This document shows, one piece after another, positions 1 through 7,126 of a stretch of 16,628 nt of DNA (position 1 is its first letter; every line of letters begins with the position of its first letter). The stretch covers positions 1-16,628 of the forward strand of contig DKRQ01000024.1 in the NCBI GenBank assembly GCA_002472275.1, written 5' to 3'. The DNA comes from Caryophanales bacterium UBA7278. Its GTDB lineage: Bacteria > Bacillota_I > Bacilli_A > RFN20 > CAG-826. Position numbers and translations under genes: made by a program. Below the pieces are notes generated by a model. That model worked only from the letters and a program-made list of their open reading frames with translations, did no database searches and was not told where the DNA came from.

Positions 1-13
1 TGCGATTTACTTG

Positions 14-1072
14 CTAACTAACATTTTTCTTTTCTTCGGAGGCTTGCTTTGCTTCCTCCTTCTTCTTCGCCCTGGCTTCTTTGGCCTTCTTGGCCCTGAC
101 CGCCTTCCTTTTTTGGACGGCTTGGCGCTTTTGCTCGTTCTTGACGATTTCGGCGAGGTCCATGTCCTCCCAATCCTCGATCGTCATCTTCTTTTTGATG
201 GCGACCCTCTTCTTCTCGACGCGTTCGGGAAGTTTCTCGTAGGCGACGGGGGACACGACCTTTTCGGTCCTTTCCCTCATCTCGATCTGCTGGTATGGGA
301 CGACGATGCCGTTTCTCTTAAACTCGTCATAGACGTGTTCCATGATGTAGTAATAGACATCCCAATAGTCCCCGTTATCGCAATAGCAGGTCGCGAAGAA
401 ATTGAGGGAGGAGGATCCGTATTCCTTTAGCTTACAGCTAGGCGCGGGGTCTAGAAGCACCAAGCCGCTGCTCTTCATGACGTCGACGACGACTTTGGAA
501 ACGAGTTTGGTATCGGATTCGTAGGCGACGGAGAAGTTAAGGGCAACCCTACGGGTTGGATAGGCGCCTAGATTGGTGACCGTGTCATTGACCATCTTGG
601 AGTTAGGCAAGGTGATCTGGGTGTTGTTGTAGGTCTTAAGGGTCGTGAAGAGGAAGTTCACGTCCACGATGCAGCCCTCGATGTCGCCGATGACGATATA
701 GTCGCCCATCTTGTATTTCCTAGAGCCGATGAGGATGATGCCGCTAGCGACGTTGGAGAGGAAGTCGCGAAGCGCCATGCCAATCGCTAGGATCGCCGCG
801 GATAGCCCGGCGGTGACTCCCGTGAGGGGGATGCCGAGTTCGGAGAGCAAGATCAAGACGAATACGAGCCAAAGCAGGAAGCGGATGATGGCCCTGACGA
901 ACTTGGAGGCGACGGGATCCATGCCCTTCTTCTTGAAGATGGCCTTCAAGGTGGACATGATGACCTGAATCAGGATGAAGCCGATGACGAAAGTCGCGGC
1001 GAAACGGACGATGTTCCAGATGTTGTCCTGGAAGAACGTCTTGATCTTTTCTACGAACTCATCCCAATTCAT
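14..1072 (-). CDS. mscS: MscS-family small-conductance mechanosensitive channel
   Basis: Membrane channel predicted to release solutes on hypo-osmotic shock. The 352-residue protein has three predicted membrane helices (about 19-41, 60-80 and 85-115). The third carries the Gly/Ala-rich pore pattern and the family motif around ALRDFLSNVASGI (100-112), followed by RKYKMGDYI, where the cytosolic beta domain begins. The beta and alpha/beta vestibule runs to about residue 270. The last 65 or so residues form a very basic Lys/Arg/Ala/Glu tail, probably helical, that E. coli MscS does not have. The start has no Shine-Dalgarno sequence. Instead a perfect TATAAT (minus strand, 1080-1085) lies 7 nt before the ATG, so the mRNA may be leaderless. 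It follows the HMA operon but is separated from it by a terminator. Family call is firm; exact subtype is not. Confidence 0.93.
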   Translation of the reverse strand: MNWDEFVEKIKTFFQDNIWNIVRFAATFVIGFILIQVIMSTLKAIFKKKGMDPVASKFVRAIIRFLLWLVFVLILLSELGIPLTGVTAGLSAAILAIGMALRDFLSNVASGIILIGSRKYKMGDYIVIGDIEGCIVDVNFLFTTLKTYNNTQITLPNSKMVNDTVTNLGAYPTRRVALNFSVAYESDTKLVSKVVVDVMKSSGLVLLDPAPSCKLKEYGSSSLNFFATCYCDNGDYWDVYYYIMEHVYDEFKRNGIVVPYQQIEMRERTEKVVSPVAYEKLPERVEKKRVAIKKKMTIEDWEDMDLAEIVKNEQKRQAVQKRKAVRAKKAKEARAKKKEEAKQASEEKKNVS

Positions 1073-1079
1073 GGCAGGA

Positions 1080-1085
1080 ATTATA
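1080..1085 (-). promoter_or_regulatory. -10 box (TATAAT) giving a near-leaderless mscS mRNA
   Basis: On the minus strand TATAAT is followed by only 7 nt before the mscS ATG, which puts the expected transcription start on or next to the start codon. No GGAGG-like site is present. The -35 region at 17-bp spacing (TTTTCT) is poor. Confidence 0.5.
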
Positions 1086-1099
1086 GCTTGTGCACGCGT

Positions 1100-1129
1100 A
1101 AAAGAAAACGGGAATAGCAGGCTATCCCC
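1100..1129 (-). terminator. Intrinsic terminator after the EIIC-HMA operon
   Basis: On the minus strand GGGGATAGC and GCTATTCCC form a 9-bp stem (one G-T pair, very short loop) followed by GTTTTCTTTT. It lies just past the HMA stop codon and ahead of the mscS promoter, so mscS should be transcribed separately. Confidence 0.8.
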
Positions 1130-1143
1130 GTTATCTCACCGAC

Positions 1144-1404
1144 TTATTTCTTGAAGATATGGAAGAGACCGCCCTTTTTGGCCGCGCCTTTTTCCTCGCC
1201 CAAAACGTGGTAGCCGCCTTCCTCGATCGCCTTCTTCGCGGGTTCTAGGTCGATGCCCTCAGGCACCTCGAAGACGACTTCGTTTTTCTTGTGGGAGGCT
1301 TTGACTCCCCTGGCCTCGGGGATAGCTTTCCTCACGTAATCGCAAACGTGCGCCTCGCACATCGAGCACCTCATGCCCTCGACTTTCAAAACGACATTCT
1401 CCAT
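1144..1404 (-). CDS. Small HMA-domain protein, copper chaperone-like
   Basis: An 86-residue soluble protein made almost entirely of one heavy-metal-associated (HMA, ferredoxin-like) domain. The metal site is GMRCSMC (residues 10-16, Cys13 and Cys16), matching the GMxCxxC pattern of CopZ and the N-terminal domains of copper P-type ATPases. The third Cys (Cys21) is extra. The C-terminal tail (about 70-86) is Lys/Gly-rich and not part of the fold. By family it would bind Cu(I) or a similar soft metal and hand it to a partner; no metal ATPase or CopY-type repressor is in view. A good GGAGG site (1412-1416) precedes the ATG and overlaps the stop region of the upstream EIIC gene, so the two are translated from one mRNA. 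The CopZ name is not given because the metal and partner are unknown. Confidence 0.88.
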   Translation of the reverse strand: MENVVLKVEGMRCSMCEAHVCDYVRKAIPEARGVKASHKKNEVVFEVPEGIDLEPAKKAIEEGGYHVLGEEKGAAKKGGLFHIFKK

Positions 1405-1416
1405 GGTTTTCCCTCC

Positions 1417-2520
1417 TTAGATTTCGTTTTTCAAAGAGAAATCCCCCGCCTCAATCCACTTGAGCTTGCGGAAGAGCAAATCAAGGAGAAAGACGAGGAC
1501 GATGGGTCCGGCGATGCAAACGCCTAGAAGCAAGACCCATAATTGCCAATTGTCATAGCCGATAGCCCCTAGGAAATTAAGGGGGCCGACCAAGCCGGAA
1601 GTGCCCATACCGGCGCCGACGGAGAGGTTAGAGGCCATGCTCGCATCGACCCCGGATAAGGGGAAAAGCATCGCAAAAGGCCCTAGAATTGCCGAAACCA
1701 CGATGGTCGGAACCCAGACGAGCGGTTTGCGGATGATGTTCTTGAATTGGAGCATGGAGGTTCCTAGCCCAACGGCAAGGACGCTCCCCCACTTATTGTC
1801 CCTGGCGGTATGGACCGCAAAGCCAACCATCTGCACGCAGCAGCCGATCAAAGCGCTCGCCGCGGCAAGGGGAACCGTGCCGATTTTGATGGCGACGCAG
1901 ATCGCGACCGAGGAGATAGGCGCGGTAAGGGCCATGCCCATAAGCGCGGAAATGATGATGCACATCAGGAATGGCACCGCCCCGAAGGAGATCTCGATGA
2001 GCTTGCTGATACCGATCGTGATGAAATGGACCCATTCGGCGAGCAGGAAGGAATAGGCCATCGCGGCCAATATCCCGATCAACGGGATGAGAATCATGTC
2101 TACCGGCGTCTTCCTGCGGAGGATGTACTTAAGGGCAACGACCGCCAGAATCGCGGCGATGTAGCAGGAAAGGGGGTCGCCGATCGAGGTGACCTTCCAT
2201 TGCACCAAGCCGAATTCCTCGTTGGTGATCCAGTGGAAAGCGTAATTGCCGACGAAACCGGCCGAGGTGATGGCGACGACGGATACGCCATCCCTTTTCA
2301 AGGAAAGGGCGACGCCAAGTCCGATGCCGGCGCCCATTAGGCCCTTTATCGCCGCGGACCAGACCGAGATCTGCTCCATGTTCGGGATCTTGGCGAAGAG
2401 GTCGATGATCGTGCCGATGATGAGGGTGCCGAAAAGGCCGATGGCCATGCCGTTGGTGGTCTTCATGAGGTTGCCCTTGAACCAAGGGAACCAGGATTTC
2501 TTCTTCGCTGCCTCTTCCAT
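1417..2520 (-). CDS. PTS EIIC-like membrane protein (PTS_EIIC_2 family)
   Basis: Polytopic inner-membrane protein resembling the PTS_EIIC_2 (PF13303) group annotated as PTS sugar transporter subunit IIC. Recognisable features are the early segment GMAIGLFGTLIIGTIID, many Gly/Ala-rich helices spread over the whole length, a segment AVHTARDNKWGSVLAVGLGT, and a conserved-looking PLSGVDASMASNL stretch. I place the start at an internal ATG (2520; about 367 residues) because the family begins with a short charged N-terminus like MEEAAKKK. The frame stays open to 2640, but that extension reads like non-coding sequence. Neither start has a convincing ribosome binding site; a TATATT sits 14 nt before the chosen ATG. 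No EIIA or EIIB is nearby, and the next gene in the operon is an HMA metal-binding protein, so a sugar substrate should not be assumed. Confidence 0.82.
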   Translation of the reverse strand: MEEAAKKKSWFPWFKGNLMKTTNGMAIGLFGTLIIGTIIDLFAKIPNMEQISVWSAAIKGLMGAGIGLGVALSLKRDGVSVVAITSAGFVGNYAFHWITNEEFGLVQWKVTSIGDPLSCYIAAILAVVALKYILRRKTPVDMILIPLIGILAAMAYSFLLAEWVHFITIGISKLIEISFGAVPFLMCIIISALMGMALTAPISSVAICVAIKIGTVPLAAASALIGCCVQMVGFAVHTARDNKWGSVLAVGLGTSMLQFKNIIRKPLVWVPTIVVSAILGPFAMLFPLSGVDASMASNLSVGAGMGTSGLVGPLNFLGAIGYDNWQLWVLLLGVCIAGPIVLVFLLDLLFRKLKWIEAGDFSLKNEI

Positions 2521-2660
2521 TTTTCGCGAAGAAAAATATAGGGGCAAACGCGAAGATATTCCAGCAAAATGCACGATTTCGCCTACTCTCGCCTTTTTCA
2601 AACAACCGATATCGAAGAAAAGGCGTCCGCGGTTTATCATTTTCTAAACGAGGAAAGAAG

Positions 2661-3107
2661 ATGGAAAAACGCGGTTTCTACAATCCACACGAGGCGGAGC
2701 AAGTCAAAGTAAAGGCCGGAACCCTAAAGGGAATCGATAACGCGGCCGAACTCTATGACGCATTGCTTCACGTCTGGTGCGAGGCCACCTGCGCCCCAAG
2801 GCTACGGCCAGGGTGGAGCAAGGAGAATCCGACCCTAGGCCAATGCTCCATCACTTCTTTCCTAATCCAAGACCTTTGCGGTGGCGAGGTCTATGGGGTG
2901 CCCCTAAAAGAAGGCGGCTACCACTGCTTCAACGTCGTCGACGGGCACGTCTTCGACCTCACCTCTGAGCAATTCGGGGAGGAGGCAAAGGACCTAGACT
3001 ATTCGCTTAACCACCCTCAGTCCAGAGAAGAGCATTTCAAAGCGAGTGAGAAGTACGAACGTTATCTCCTATTAGGCTCCCTTTTAAGGGAATATCTCGG
3101 CGAGTAG
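2661..3107 (+). CDS. YunG-family conserved protein
   Basis: A 148-residue soluble protein that matches the YunG family of Firmicutes hypothetical proteins. Family-typical stretches are the WCEATCAPR region (39-47), GWSKENPTLGQCSITSFL (51-68) and GYHCFNVVDGHVFDLTSEQF (86-105). The family function is not established. The spacing of an invariant-looking Cys62 in GQCS, His88 in YHCFN and Asp99 in VFDLTSEQF is reminiscent of a papain/transglutaminase-like Cys-His-Asp arrangement, so a cysteine peptidase or amidase activity is possible, but this is inference. A GAGGAAAG ribosome binding site lies 3 nt before the ATG. It is divergent from the EIIC gene and followed by a tRNA gene with its own promoter. 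A weak hairpin (TTTCAT/ATGAAA, 3113-3126) after the stop might be its terminator. Confidence 0.85.
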   Translation: MEKRGFYNPHEAEQVKVKAGTLKGIDNAAELYDALLHVWCEATCAPRLRPGWSKENPTLGQCSITSFLIQDLCGGEVYGVPLKEGGYHCFNVVDGHVFDLTSEQFGEEAKDLDYSLNHPQSREEHFKASEKYERYLLLGSLLREYLGE

Positions 3108-3140
3108 GTGAATTTCATTCATGAAAATCGCCTTTTCCTG

Positions 3141-3169
3141 TTGCCTATCGAAACCAACTCGACTATAGT
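3141..3169 (+). promoter_or_regulatory. Promoter of tRNA-Arg
   Basis: TTGCCT (3141-3146), a 17-bp spacer, and TATAGT (3164-3169) make a good sigma-70/SigA promoter. The expected start is near 3176, about 18 nt before the mature tRNA. Confidence 0.7.
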
Positions 3170-3193
3170 AACTAAGCCGTTTTTGACGGCGAT

Positions 3194-3270
3194 GCGCCAG
3201 TAGCTCAGCTGGATAGAGTATCAGACTACGAATCTGAGGGTCGCGAGTTCGAATCTTGCCTGGCGCGCCA
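3194..3270 (+). tRNA. tRNA-Arg (anticodon ACG)
   Basis: A complete cloverleaf with encoded CCA. Acceptor GCGCCAG (3194-3200) pairs with CTGGCGC (3260-3266), the discriminator is G3267, and CCA is 3268-3270. D-stem GCTC/GAGT, anticodon stem TCAGA/TCTGA (3221-3225/3233-3237), anticodon loop CTACGAA with ACG at 3228-3230, and T-arm GCGAG/CTTGC around TTCGAAT. A34 would be read as inosine after TadA deamination and serves CGU/CGC/CGA codons. It stands alone between its own promoter and terminator. Confidence 0.98.
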
Positions 3271-3283
3271 AACTTTCCTTAAG

Positions 3284-3315
3284 CCAGGCGCGAAATGCGC
3301 CTGGTTTTCTTTTTT
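3284..3315 (+). terminator. Intrinsic terminator of tRNA-Arg
   Basis: CCAGGCGC (3284-3291), loop GAAAT, GCGCCTGG (3297-3304), then TTTTCTTTTTT. A perfect 8-bp GC-rich stem with a strong U-tract. Confidence 0.93.
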
Positions 3316-3375
3316 CCGCCCCTCAAGGGACAGAAAACCCCTATTTCGTTTCGTAATCGGGGAGGCCGGGAATCG

Positions 3376-3381
3376 TATAAT
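3376..3381 (+). promoter_or_regulatory. -10 box (TATAAT) almost abutting the ECF S-component start
   Basis: TATAAT ends 8 nt before the ATG at 3390, so transcription should begin about 2 nt upstream of the start codon. No Shine-Dalgarno sequence lies between, and no clear -35 box is seen at 16-18 bp spacing. Confidence 0.5.
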
Positions 3382-3389
3382 CTTGTCTC

Positions 3390-3902
3390 ATGGAGAGGAA
3401 ATTTTCGCGAATCGAGAAGCTCGTGTTGACCGCGGTTTTCGGCGGCCTTTGCTTTTTGGGCACCTTCCTTTTGGCGATTCCTTACGCCGGCGGGGCCGGG
3501 TTCTTTTGCTTTGGCGACGCGGTGAGTTTGTTCGCCACCTTCCTTTTCGGGCCGATCGTGGGCCTAGGGACCGCGCTCATAGGATCGTTATTCTCCGACC
3601 TTGCCCTCGGCTATTCGGCCTTCATCCCCTTCACGATTCTTTCTAAGTCCCTGCTCGTCCTAGGGGCGTTTGGGGTCAAATACCTCCTTAGAAACAAAAA
3701 GGAATGGGGACTCCTCGGGTTCTTCGTCGGAGGAATCCTCATGCCATTAGGGTATTTGCCGGCCTATTTGATCTTCTATGGGGAATTCGCCTGGGCCGCG
3801 CTTGGGTTTGATTACATCCAGGGAATCGGCTGCGCGATTCTATCCTGCGCCCTCTACTTCCCGATCAAAAGGGCCATTTGGCCAAAATCAAAGGAGCGCT
3901 AA
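3390..3902 (+). CDS. ECF transporter S component (substrate-binding membrane subunit)
   Basis: A 170-residue membrane protein with about five or six hydrophobic segments, matching the small S components of energy-coupling factor vitamin transporters (the PF07155-like group). The central pattern, a GDAVSLFATFLFGP loop-helix followed by a Gly-rich helix GLGTALIGSLFSDLALGY, is typical of the family. The helix after it carries FIPFTILSKSLL. S components bind the vitamin or precursor and dock with a shared EcfA/EcfA'/EcfT module, which is not in this window. The ABC genes at 4767-7077 are of a different class and should not be taken as its partner. No riboswitch is visible upstream, so the substrate cannot be named. 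Its last 15 bp overlap the convergent DUF2442-XRE gene. Confidence 0.88.
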   Translation: MERKFSRIEKLVLTAVFGGLCFLGTFLLAIPYAGGAGFFCFGDAVSLFATFLFGPIVGLGTALIGSLFSDLALGYSAFIPFTILSKSLLVLGAFGVKYLLRNKKEWGLLGFFVGGILMPLGYLPAYLIFYGEFAWAALGFDYIQGIGCAILSCALYFPIKRAIWPKSKER

Positions 3903-4346
3903 AGAGAGCCGCTTACCCATGGCTTTGAAGAGTTTGTCGATTTTTTCTAGGGTCGGGTTCCCGATGCCACGCTCGATTCTAGAAATATCCCCCTGGTCGA
4001 TGCGTGATTTTTTCGATAGTTCGGCCTGTGTGAGGTTGACTTCTTCCCTCGCTTTCTCAAGCAGGAAACCAATCCGTCGTTTTATGTCCACTTCGTATCG
4101 GCCAATCACTTTTCCGCTCTCGTAGATGCTCGTCGCATCAAAATCGAGTTCGTCGTTCCATATGATTCCGTACCCGCCGGCATCAAGATGGCCGGATTCG
4201 AAGAGCTTTCTATCCTCAAGAGCCTTGAGTTGGGGGTATTTCGAAAACATCGTCGAAAGATCGAAACGGACAATGGAACCATCTATATAAGCGACCTCGA
4301 CCGTAACGCCTTCGCAAAATTTCAAATCAAGTGCTCGAACGACCAT
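3888..4346 (-). CDS. DUF2442-XRE fusion transcriptional regulator
   Basis: A 152-residue soluble protein with two parts. Residues 1 to about 80 look like DUF2442: beta-rich, with VVRALDLKFCEGVTVEVAY and GYGIIWNDELDFDA, a domain frequent in antitoxin-like proteins. Residues about 92-145 form an XRE/HTH_3 DNA-binding domain with the usual pattern LTQAELSKKSRIDQGDISRIERGIGNPTLEKIDKL. I chose ATG 4346 because GAAGGA lies 6 nt upstream; the frame extends to a TTG at 4364, which has no site of its own. A TATAAT (minus strand, 4371-4376) lies upstream. No RelE-type toxin gene is adjacent; the upstream neighbour is a small membrane protein. The fusion suggests a stand-alone or degenerate antitoxin/regulator (inference). 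It overlaps the ECF gene tail to tail by 15 bp. Confidence 0.85.
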   Translation of the reverse strand: MVVRALDLKFCEGVTVEVAYIDGSIVRFDLSTMFSKYPQLKALEDRKLFESGHLDAGGYGIIWNDELDFDATSIYESGKVIGRYEVDIKRRIGFLLEKAREEVNLTQAELSKKSRIDQGDISRIERGIGNPTLEKIDKLFKAMGKRLSLALL

Positions 4347-4387
4347 GCTGGTTCCTTCTTTCAATTATGGATTATATCCCATATTTT

Positions 4388-4621
4388 TTAAGAAAGGAAA
4401 AGGCCCCTATAGGCCAACGGAAAATCGAATTCTTTACTTTTTTTCTGCCGTAAACGAAGCAACGTAAGGATGCATAGCAGCAATAACCCCACGACCGCCA
4501 TGCCTAGATAAATCCATTTCCTCGGACCTTCCCTTCCGACGTTGACGATGAATAGAGGCATCCCAAAACTTAGAAGCAGGACGCTCACGATTCCAAGGAT
4601 GTCCACCACCGCTTTCTTCAT
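4388..4621 (-). CDS. Small two-helix membrane protein, unknown function
   Basis: A 77-residue protein I do not recognise. It has two clear membrane helices (about 7-28, ILGIVSVLLLSFGMPLFIV; and about 37-57, IYLGMAVVGLLLLCILTLL) joined by a short polar turn NVGREGPRK, then a basic segment RLRQKKSKEF, which suggests a hairpin with both ends in the cytoplasm. It lies 41 nt ahead of the DUF2442-XRE gene on the same strand, so the two may be linked. There is no obvious Shine-Dalgarno sequence at the ATG. A short GGCC/GGCC hairpin followed by TTTTCCTTTC overlaps its 3' end. The composition is convincing for a real membrane protein, but shortness and the missing ribosome site keep confidence moderate. 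Confidence 0.5.
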   Translation of the reverse strand: MKKAVVDILGIVSVLLLSFGMPLFIVNVGREGPRKWIYLGMAVVGLLLLCILTLLRLRQKKSKEFDFPLAYRGLFLS

Positions 4622-4709
4622 CTATTTGAAGTTTACGATAGATTGGCCTTTCGCCATAGGAAAACCACGCAAAGCCCAAACGCTTTCGATGGTTTCTCAT
4701 CCGTTGGCT

Positions 4710-4738
4710 TTGCTTTCGCCTGTCCTATAGGACATACT
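4710..4738 (+). promoter_or_regulatory. ABC operon promoter with a 14-bp palindrome in the spacer
   Basis: TTGCTT (4710-4715) and CATACT (4733-4738) are 17 bp apart. Nearly the whole spacer is the perfect palindrome TGTCCTATAGGACA (4721-4734), positioned where a dimeric repressor would block RNA polymerase. No regulator gene is adjacent, so the protein that binds is unknown. Confidence 0.5.
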
Positions 4739-4766
4739 AGATTGGCAATAAGACGGAGGCAAAGCC

Positions 4767-5477
4767 ATGTTAACCGTTTCCCACCTAAGCAAGACCTATC
4801 GTAACGGCAAAGCCAAGGCCATCGACGACATCAACCTCGAGATCGAGGATGGCGATATCTATGGCTTCATCGGCCCCAATGGGGCTGGTAAGTCCACCAC
4901 GATCAAATGCATCGTCGGCATCCATGGCTACGAAGAAGGCACCATCACCTTCGACGGCAAGGACATCAAGGAAGACCCCTATGGCTTCAAGATGCAGCTT
5001 TCCTACGTCCCCGATAACCCCGACCTATACGAGTTCATGACGGGCCTAGCCTATTTGGACTTCATCGCCTCCATCTTTCGCATCGGCGAGGAAAAGAACG
5101 AACTGATCCATAAATACGCGAAGGTCTTCGGCATCGATAACGACCTAGGCAACCCCATCAAGACCTATAGCCATGGCATGAAGCAGAAGATCCAGATCAT
5201 CGGGGCCATGCTCCATAAGCCGAGGCTCATGGTCCTCGACGAGCCTTTCGTCGGACTCGACCCCAAAGCCGCCTTCGATCTGAAGGAGATGATGAAGGAA
5301 CTCTGCAAGGAAGGGACGATGATCCTCTTCTCTAGCCACGTTTTGGAGGTCGTCGAGAAGTTCTGCAACAAGATCGCGATCATCAAAAAAGGCAAAATAA
5401 TCGCCTCCGGCACGACCGAGGAGGTCCGCGGCGGGGAATCTTTAGAAGACAAATTCATGGAGCTATTCGATGAGTAA
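4767..5477 (+). CDS. ABC transporter ATP-binding subunit
   Basis: Cytoplasmic ATPase of an ABC-2-type exporter (236 residues, normal length). Walker A GPNGAGKST is at 36-44, the signature loop is a YSHGMKQK variant (134-141), Walker B is LMVLDEPFVGLDP (154-166), and the switch His is 191 in SSHVLE. The region before the signature reads YVPDNPDLYEFMT, as in the CcmA/EcsA/drug-export ATPases. GGAGG (4755-4759) precedes the ATG with good spacing. Its stop overlaps the start of the permease gene by 8 nt, indicating translational coupling and a two-component transporter. The substrate cannot be told from sequence; such pairs export peptides, lipids or drugs or act in envelope stress. A palindromic operator candidate lies in the promoter. 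Confidence 0.95.
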   Translation: MLTVSHLSKTYRNGKAKAIDDINLEIEDGDIYGFIGPNGAGKSTTIKCIVGIHGYEEGTITFDGKDIKEDPYGFKMQLSYVPDNPDLYEFMTGLAYLDFIASIFRIGEEKNELIHKYAKVFGIDNDLGNPIKTYSHGMKQKIQIIGAMLHKPRLMVLDEPFVGLDPKAAFDLKEMMKELCKEGTMILFSSHVLEVVEKFCNKIAIIKKGKIIASGTTEEVRGGESLEDKFMELFDE

Positions 5478-7077
5478 TCTCGGCGTTTTGCTAAAAATCG
5501 AGCTCTCCAAGTTCCTCTCCACCTTCGCGGGGAAGAGGGGCAACCGCCCCGGGGCTTTGTTTTGGGTCGTCTTCTTCCTGGGCGCCCTTTTCGCCGGGCT
5601 ATCCGCCCTTTACACCTTCATCCTCTCCAAGGCCTTCGTCGACTCGGGCGTAAGCGCCGCCCCGGTCGTCGGGCTATTCGCTGGGGGCATCGCCATGCTC
5701 GTCCTCGTCTCCACGATCAACCAGGCCCGTGGCATCTATATCGGTAGCGACTACGACACCCTGTCGGCTATGCCGATCCGCAAAAGGGACATCGTCGCCG
5801 CCAAGATCCTCACCCTCTTCTTGACCGAGCTTTCGTTCTCGCTGATTTTGATGGCGCCTAGTGCGATCGTCTTGCTCGTCTACGCCAAGGACGTGACTCT
5901 GTTTGCTTCCTCCTTGCTTCTAGGCCTTGCCTTGCCGATCTTCCCGATACTCGTGGGCGTTTTGCTTTCCCTTCTTACGACTTTGGCTACCGCGAGATTC
6001 CGCTCGGCCAATGTCTTCGTCGCGATTTTCTATGCGATCTTCATCGCCGGCTTCTCCCTCCTTAGCGTCCTCACCAGGAACACCTCCGCCCAAGAGGCCA
6101 CGTCGTCTTTGTCCGCGGTGGGGAACGCCCTCAAATGGATTAACCCCACCTATATCCTCATCGAGATGGGCATGGCCTCCTCCTCTTCTTCTTGGATTTA
6201 CCTACTGCTCTTCGTCTTGGTTAACCTAGCGATACTAGGCGGGACCATCGCCTTCCTCTCGCTTTTGTTCGACCGCCTCCACGAAATGGTCACGGGCGTC
6301 CGCATGAAACCAGGGAAAACCAACAAGGTCCTCAAGAACAAAAACGAGTACAAAGCTTTGCTTTCCCTCGAATTCAAAAGGCTATTCGCCTCCAAGAACT
6401 ACTTCGTGAACTCCTGCATGGGGGCCATCATGGGCATCGTCGGCTCCAGCATATATCTATTCTTGATGAACCGCTCCGGCAACGACATGTCCGCCGATTC
6501 GAAGGTCGTCTTCGAACTCCTACTCATGCCGATCTTCGTCGCGATCTCCGCCCTCGTCTTCGGCATCTCCTGCCCGGCCGTCTCCGCGATTTCGATCGAG
6601 GGCAAGACCTTCTGGATCATCAAGTCGCTGCCGATCGACTACACGAAGTACATGCACGCGAAACTCGCCTTCACGTTGATTCTTTTCCTTCCGGCCTCCC
6701 TCATTGCTTCCTCGATCGCCGTCATCTTCCGCCACGACAATCCTCTCGACATCGTGATGGCCTACGTGATCCCCTTGATCTACATTCTCTTCTCCGCGGT
6801 GTTAGGGCTGCTCATCAACCTCCGTCACCCCAAGCTAAAATGGGACAACGAGAACGAGGCGGTCAAAAACTCGGCCTCCGTTGTCATTGCGATGCTCCTC
6901 AACTTCCTTTGGGCCATTATCCTCTCCGTTACGCTCATCGTGGGGACCATATTCCTTAAGTCTCCCCTAGTGCCCTATATCGTCGTCGCCTCGGCGTTAG
7001 CGGTCGCGACCGTGATCATCTACCTCGTCCTCCGCAGGATCTTCCCCAAGAAGATCGAGGAAATCGAAGATCTATAA
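5470..7077 (+). CDS. ABC transporter permease, large ABC-2-like subunit
   Basis: A 535-residue polytopic membrane protein with roughly twelve hydrophobic segments in two halves separated by a charged cytosolic linker (about 280-310, GVRMKPGKTNKVLKNKNE). It resembles the large Firmicutes permeases of the ABC_tran_2 type (PF16949-like) that pair with a single ATPase. The cytosolic patch IYIGSDYDTLSAMPIRKRDIVAAKI (split here by its place after the third helix) matches the part of these permeases thought to contact the ATPase, and a similar IKSLPIDYTKYMHAK patch recurs in the second half, suggesting an internal duplication. It starts inside the ATPase gene (8-nt overlap) and is followed directly by a bidirectional terminator. 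The family match is from memory and motif, so the exact family is less sure than the role. Confidence 0.88.
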   Translation: MSNLGVLLKIELSKFLSTFAGKRGNRPGALFWVVFFLGALFAGLSALYTFILSKAFVDSGVSAAPVVGLFAGGIAMLVLVSTINQARGIYIGSDYDTLSAMPIRKRDIVAAKILTLFLTELSFSLILMAPSAIVLLVYAKDVTLFASSLLLGLALPIFPILVGVLLSLLTTLATARFRSANVFVAIFYAIFIAGFSLLSVLTRNTSAQEATSSLSAVGNALKWINPTYILIEMGMASSSSSWIYLLLFVLVNLAILGGTIAFLSLLFDRLHEMVTGVRMKPGKTNKVLKNKNEYKALLSLEFKRLFASKNYFVNSCMGAIMGIVGSSIYLFLMNRSGNDMSADSKVVFELLLMPIFVAISALVFGISCPAVSAISIEGKTFWIIKSLPIDYTKYMHAKLAFTLILFLPASLIASSIAVIFRHDNPLDIVMAYVIPLIYILFSAVLGLLINLRHPKLKWDNENEAVKNSASVVIAMLLNFLWAIILSVTLIVGTIFLKSPLVPYIVVASALAVATVIIYLVLRRIFPKKIEEIEDL

Positions 7078-7087
7078 CGGCAATGAA

Positions 7088-7126
7088 AAAGAGCGTCGCA
7101 AGGGACGCTCTTTCGCTTTGTTTTCT
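7088..7126. terminator. Bidirectional terminator between permease and mgtC genes
   Basis: AAAGAGCGTC (7088-7097), a 6-nt loop, and GACGCTCTTT (7104-7113) form a perfect 10-bp stem. T-rich sequence follows on the plus strand, and the A-run before the stem gives CTCTTTTTC on the minus strand. It serves both convergent genes. Confidence 0.85.

Noticed and set aside
2521..2640. N-terminal extension of the EIIC-like gene to 2640
   Set aside because: The 40 extra residues lack membrane-family features and a ribosome site; the family starts near the internal ATG at 2520.
4767..7077. ABC genes as the energising module for the ECF S component
   Set aside because: The permease is a large ABC-2-like protein, not EcfT, and there is a single ATPase with its own promoter.
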